From: Hyperoodon ampullatus
Lineage: Eukaryota > Chordata > Mammalia > Artiodactyla > Ziphiidae
Direction of reading: 5' to 3'
Assembly (NCBI GenBank): GCA_949752795.1
Contig: OX457074.1
Location: forward strand, 6,647,527 to 6,711,526
DNA length: 64,000 bases
Part shown: positions 50,615-64,000 of the stretch, piece after piece
How positions within the stretch are numbered: position 1 is the stretch's first letter
Layout of the letters: each line of letters begins with the position of its first letter
Made by a program: the position numbers and the translations under genes
The notes under the pieces: model-generated
The model's input: only the letters and a program-made list of their open reading frames with translations
What the model was told of the DNA's origin: nothing
The model's database searches: none

Positions 50615-50842
50615 GGGACTTCTCTGGTGGCCCGGTGGTTAAGAATCCACCTTCCAATGCAGGGGACACAGGTTCGATCTCTGGTCGGGGGACTAAGATC
50701 CCACGCGTCACGGGCAGTTAAGCCACAACTAGAGAGAAGCCCACGTGCCACAACTAGAAAGAAACCCGCATGCCGTAACCAAGACCTGACACAGCCCCAA
50801 AATAAATTAATTAATTAAAACAAAACTAACTAAAAAAAAGGA
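50615..50842 (+). mobile_element. CHR SINE inside an L1 fragment
   Basis: Starts GGGACTTCTCTGGTGGCCC. AGAAATACAGCACA flanks both sides (about 50601 and 50843), so it landed in the L1 3' end that continues to 51030. Confidence 0.85.
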
Positions 50843-51035
50843 GAGAAATACAGCACAAAGCAGATTGGTGGATGTGGAAAGGGAAGAGGATTACGTTGGG
50901 AGCAAGGAAGTTTTGAGGGTGATGGTGATGTTCATTATCTTGATTGCGGGAGCGCATACATACGTTAAACTTATCAAATTGCACACTATAAATATGTACA
51001 GTTATGTCAATTATACCTCAACACATCTGTTTTAA
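50843..51035 (+). mobile_element. L1 3' end fragment
   Basis: The words GATGGTGATGTTCATTATCT, AATTGCACACTATAAATATG and CAATTATACCTCAACACATC are those of a mammalian L1 3' UTR. It lies just beyond the DHX58 polyadenylation site. Confidence 0.65.
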
Positions 51036-51069
51036 AAATACTACCCATTTTCTACATGAGTTCTACTTC

Positions 51070-51075
51070 TTTATT
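51070..51075 (-). terminator. DHX58: DHX58 polyadenylation signal
   Basis: AATAAA on the minus strand (AAAAATAAAGAAG), about 385 nt after the TGA, followed by T-rich sequence toward 51040. This implies a 3' UTR of about 400 nt. Confidence 0.75.
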
Positions 51076-51459
51076 TTTAATTTATGGAGAATCTCAAAGA
51101 ATACAAGTGGCCTTGGCAGGGAAGGAATGTTGAAGCCAAGGGAAACTGGCGATGCCTAGTACAGTGGGGCCATTCTTCTGCCTCAGTTTCCCCCCACCAG
51201 CTCCATCCACTGCATACGAAGGTGTCTGTGTACATGTAAGGGGGGTCCGGGATGAGCTGTGGCTCTCCAGCTGCTTCCTGAGTGTGGGAGTCCAAGCCAG
51301 CCTGGGTGCCCAGGGTTCCTCTGTGGCTGGTCAGCCGGGAGCCTGGAGCTGGTGACTCCGGAGGGAGGGGCTGGACCCAGGCTTTGCCCAGGAGACGGTG
51401 GCTGCTGTGGATTCTCCCGCCCCCTGCAGGCTACAGCAGGCACTGCAGGGACAAGACGG

Positions 51460-59772
<8,313 letters not shown>

Positions 59773-60159
59773 GGGGAGGGGCCGGCCCTGCGGAGATCAA
59801 CCTAGGAATCTCCCTTCGCTGCCCCACAGAAAACACTTTGTGCGCTTCAGGGGGCCTGGTGGGTGAGGGGCGAGTGAGAGGGTGAGGGGTGGAGGGAGGG
59901 GACAAGTGCTGCTGACAGCAAGGCACCCTCTCTTTCCTCCTGGGTCCTGCTAGCCCCTCCCCCGGGAGTGGAGTCTTCGCCTGGACCGGGAGCAGCCAGC
60001 AGGGAGAAGCGGGGGGGCTGCAGCCCGGCAGGCCCCATCGCCCCAGGGGCGCGGGACAGGCACGAGGCTTGCTGAGGGCAGCCCCCAGCCCGCAGGCAGT
60101 ACTGGCGGAACAGGGTCAGCCTGCTAAGGCCGGGGATTCTACTGAAGACACAATCACAC
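59773..60159. other. short gap between KAT2A and DHX58
   Basis: Under 400 bp of GC-rich unique sequence between the KAT2A cleavage site and the DHX58 ISRE. It must hold any further DHX58 promoter elements. No repeat is recognised. Confidence 0.6.
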
Positions 60160-60443
60160 TGAGAAAGAAATCCCCCAAACTTTATTGTTCCCTCCAAGGG
60201 ATTAATGCCAGGGAATGAATGGTCCCCATGCCCCCCACCCCTGGGGGACAAACAGAACAGTGCAGGGTGAGGCACGGCCCCTCCAGTCCAGGTTGAACTT
60301 CCAACCCCTGAAGCCCCCTCACTCAAGCTAAACAGTTGGCGATCCTGCCCTTGAGGAAACAGTGACCTGGGCCAGGGCCAGGACTCCAAAACTCCATAGC
60401 TTGGGGGAGTGTGTGTGTGTGTGTGGAGTCTGTGTGTGGTGTG

Positions 60444-60487
<44 letters not shown>

Positions 60488-60809
60488 TGGGGGTGGGGAG
60501 AAGGGGGGATCAGGACTGGGGGCCACCAGGGCTGGACAGGGTTCATCCTCCGGCCACCAGCCACTCTTAGAGGGGCTGAACCCCAGACCCGAGAGGCCCC
60601 TTCCCAAGGTCAGACACAGTGAAGGGGGGGACAGAGCTGCAGGCCTGGGGGCGGCCCAGGGCCCTGAAAGGGCTGCAGGGTCAGGGCCTGGAGGGCCCCT
60701 GGCTGGAGTGTCTCAAACTGAGGCAGACCTGGGCACAAGGGCACCCCAGGGATTAGATCAGAACCCGAGGTGGAGACATTCCAGGTTGAGACCGAGGTCC
60801 AAAGCCACA
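60160..60809 (-). other. KAT2A: KAT2A 3' UTR with a (GT)n microsatellite
   Basis: The untranslated end of KAT2A. It contains an interrupted (GT)n tract at about 60412-60487, which reads as CA repeats in the mRNA. Confidence 0.8.
60181..60186 (-). terminator. KAT2A: KAT2A polyadenylation signal
   Basis: AATAAA on the minus strand (AACAATAAAGTTTG), about 625 nt after the stop. Cleavage would fall near 60160, leaving only about 400 bp before the DHX58 transcription start. Confidence 0.85.
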
Positions 60810-63048
<2,239 letters not shown>

Positions 63049-63049
63049 T

Positions 63050-63776
63050 GGAATTCTCTGGCAGTCCAGTGGTTAGGACTCCAAACTTTCACTGCAGAGG
63101 GTGCGGGTTTGATCCTGGTGGGGGAACTAAAACCCTGCAAGCTGCACAGCGTGGCCAAAAATAAATAAATAAAGTGGCTGCCACATTTAAAAAAGTAAAT
63201 AAATAAAAACAAAACAGGACACGGGACTTGCCCGGTGGTCCAGTGGCTAAGACTCCACGCTCCCAATGCAGTGGGCCCGGGTTTGATCCCTGGTCAGGGA
63301 ACTAGATCCCACATGTTGCAACTAAGAGTTCGCGTGCCACAACAAAGATCCTGCATGCTTCAACTAAGACCCGACACAGCCAACTAAACAATAAATAAAT
63401 AAATATTTTTTTAAAAAGAGTATTAAAAAAATAAATAAATAATAAAAAATAGGGCTTCCCTGATGGTGCAGTGGTTAAGAATCCACCTGCCAATGCAGGG
63501 GACACGGGTTCGAGCCCTGGTCTGGGAAGATCCCACATGCCGCGGAGCAACTAAGCCCGTGCGCCACAACTACTGAGCCCGTGTGCCACAACTACTGAAG
63601 CCCGCGCGCCTAGAGCCCGTGCTCCGCAACAAGAGAAGCCACCGCAATGAGAAGCCCGCGCACCGCAATGCAGAGTAGCCGCCGCTCGCCGCAACCAGAA
63701 AAAGCCCGCGCGCAGCAACGAAGACCCAACACAGCCAAAAATGAAATAAAATAAATTTATTTAAAAAAACAAAACA
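63050..63776 (+). mobile_element. composite of three CHR SINEs in a KAT2A intron
   Basis: A short copy (63050-63207), a second copy (63224-63445) and a full-length copy (63452-63776) follow one another. AAAACAGGACA occurs three times: before the first, between first and second, and after the third. This fits successive insertions into the same A-rich target. Confidence 0.82.
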
Positions 63777-64000
63777 AAACAGGACAACCAGGGAACTTAC
63801 TAGTGGGTTTACTGTAACAATTAAAGGACAGAAACCAGGACTATCACCCAGGACAGGGTGCTGTTATAGAAGTTAACTCCCCAGCATATGTGAACATTCT
63901 TGTGACGAAAGAAATACAGGCCCATTTAAAAGTGTTACTGTACATCTGGAAAGTTCTCATCACAAAGAAAAAGCATTTTTTTTCCTATTCCTTTAATTTT
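63777..64000. other. KAT2A intron at the window edge
   Basis: Unique AT-rich sequence with no exon. The next KAT2A exon (ending QVK) is not reached. Confidence 0.55.

Larger units (their letters stand above)
49215..51049. other. intergenic region between ZNF385C and DHX58
   Basis: About 1.8 kb separating the 5' end of ZNF385C from the 3' end of DHX58. It contains unique sequence, a CHR SINE (50615-50842) and an L1 3' end. The block at about 49770-49840 (CAGTCGCTAATTTTATTGAC) is AT-rich and unlike its surroundings. No gene is seen. Confidence 0.55.

Overview
This window is mammalian nuclear DNA from a cetacean, probably a toothed whale. The evidence is about two dozen copies of the cetacean/hippo/ruminant tRNA-derived SINE (CHR family), two of them in the arrangement I know from dolphins and toothed whales. 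I saw no bovine BovA/Bov-tA elements. Genes have short exons with GT/AG junctions, AATAAA sites and CpG-rich first exons. The gene order ZNF385C (with C17orf113 nested inside), DHX58, KAT2A matches human 17q21.2. All four genes are on the minus strand and read from right to left.

Layout. From about 49.2 kb to beyond the left edge is ZNF385C. Only two of its downstream coding exons are in the window: the N-terminal zinc-finger exon at 22.7-22.9 kb and the next exon at 1.7-1.9 kb. Three upstream sites look like alternative first exons, at 49.0, 30.9 and 14.8 kb. The zinc-finger exon and the candidate coding first exons end in the phase that the shared downstream exon needs. Nested inside ZNF385C is C17orf113 (3.5-6.7 kb), an intact two-exon domesticated hAT-type transposase. 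Its promoter is probably the CpG island at 11.3-11.7 kb. DHX58 (LGP2, a RIG-I-like RNA sensor) is complete from 51.5 to 59.5 kb: 12 coding exons, 681 codons, no breaks. A consensus interferon-stimulated response element lies beside its untranslated first exon. The last seven coding exons of KAT2A (GCN5 acetyltransferase) occupy 60.8-62.5 kb and encode the end of the catalytic domain and the bromodomain. The rest of KAT2A lies beyond the right edge.

The remaining sequence, more than 80 percent of the window, is intronic and intergenic. It holds CHR SINEs (many with target-site duplications, several nested), L2/MIR fossils, L1 3' ends, MER1 and MER5-type hAT elements, a solo retroviral LTR, MaLR-like LTR pieces, and microsatellites including two alternating CA/GC tracts. 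The most unusual observations are the ZNF385C first-exon arrangement, a 149 bp near-identical inverted duplication at 21.9 and 25.3 kb, a perfect 13 bp hairpin stem at 14.4 kb, a 9 bp in-frame duplication in DHX58, and the loss of transposase motifs in C17orf113. Exon boundaries were placed by hand from splice signals, reading frame and remembered family sequence. No alignment was run.
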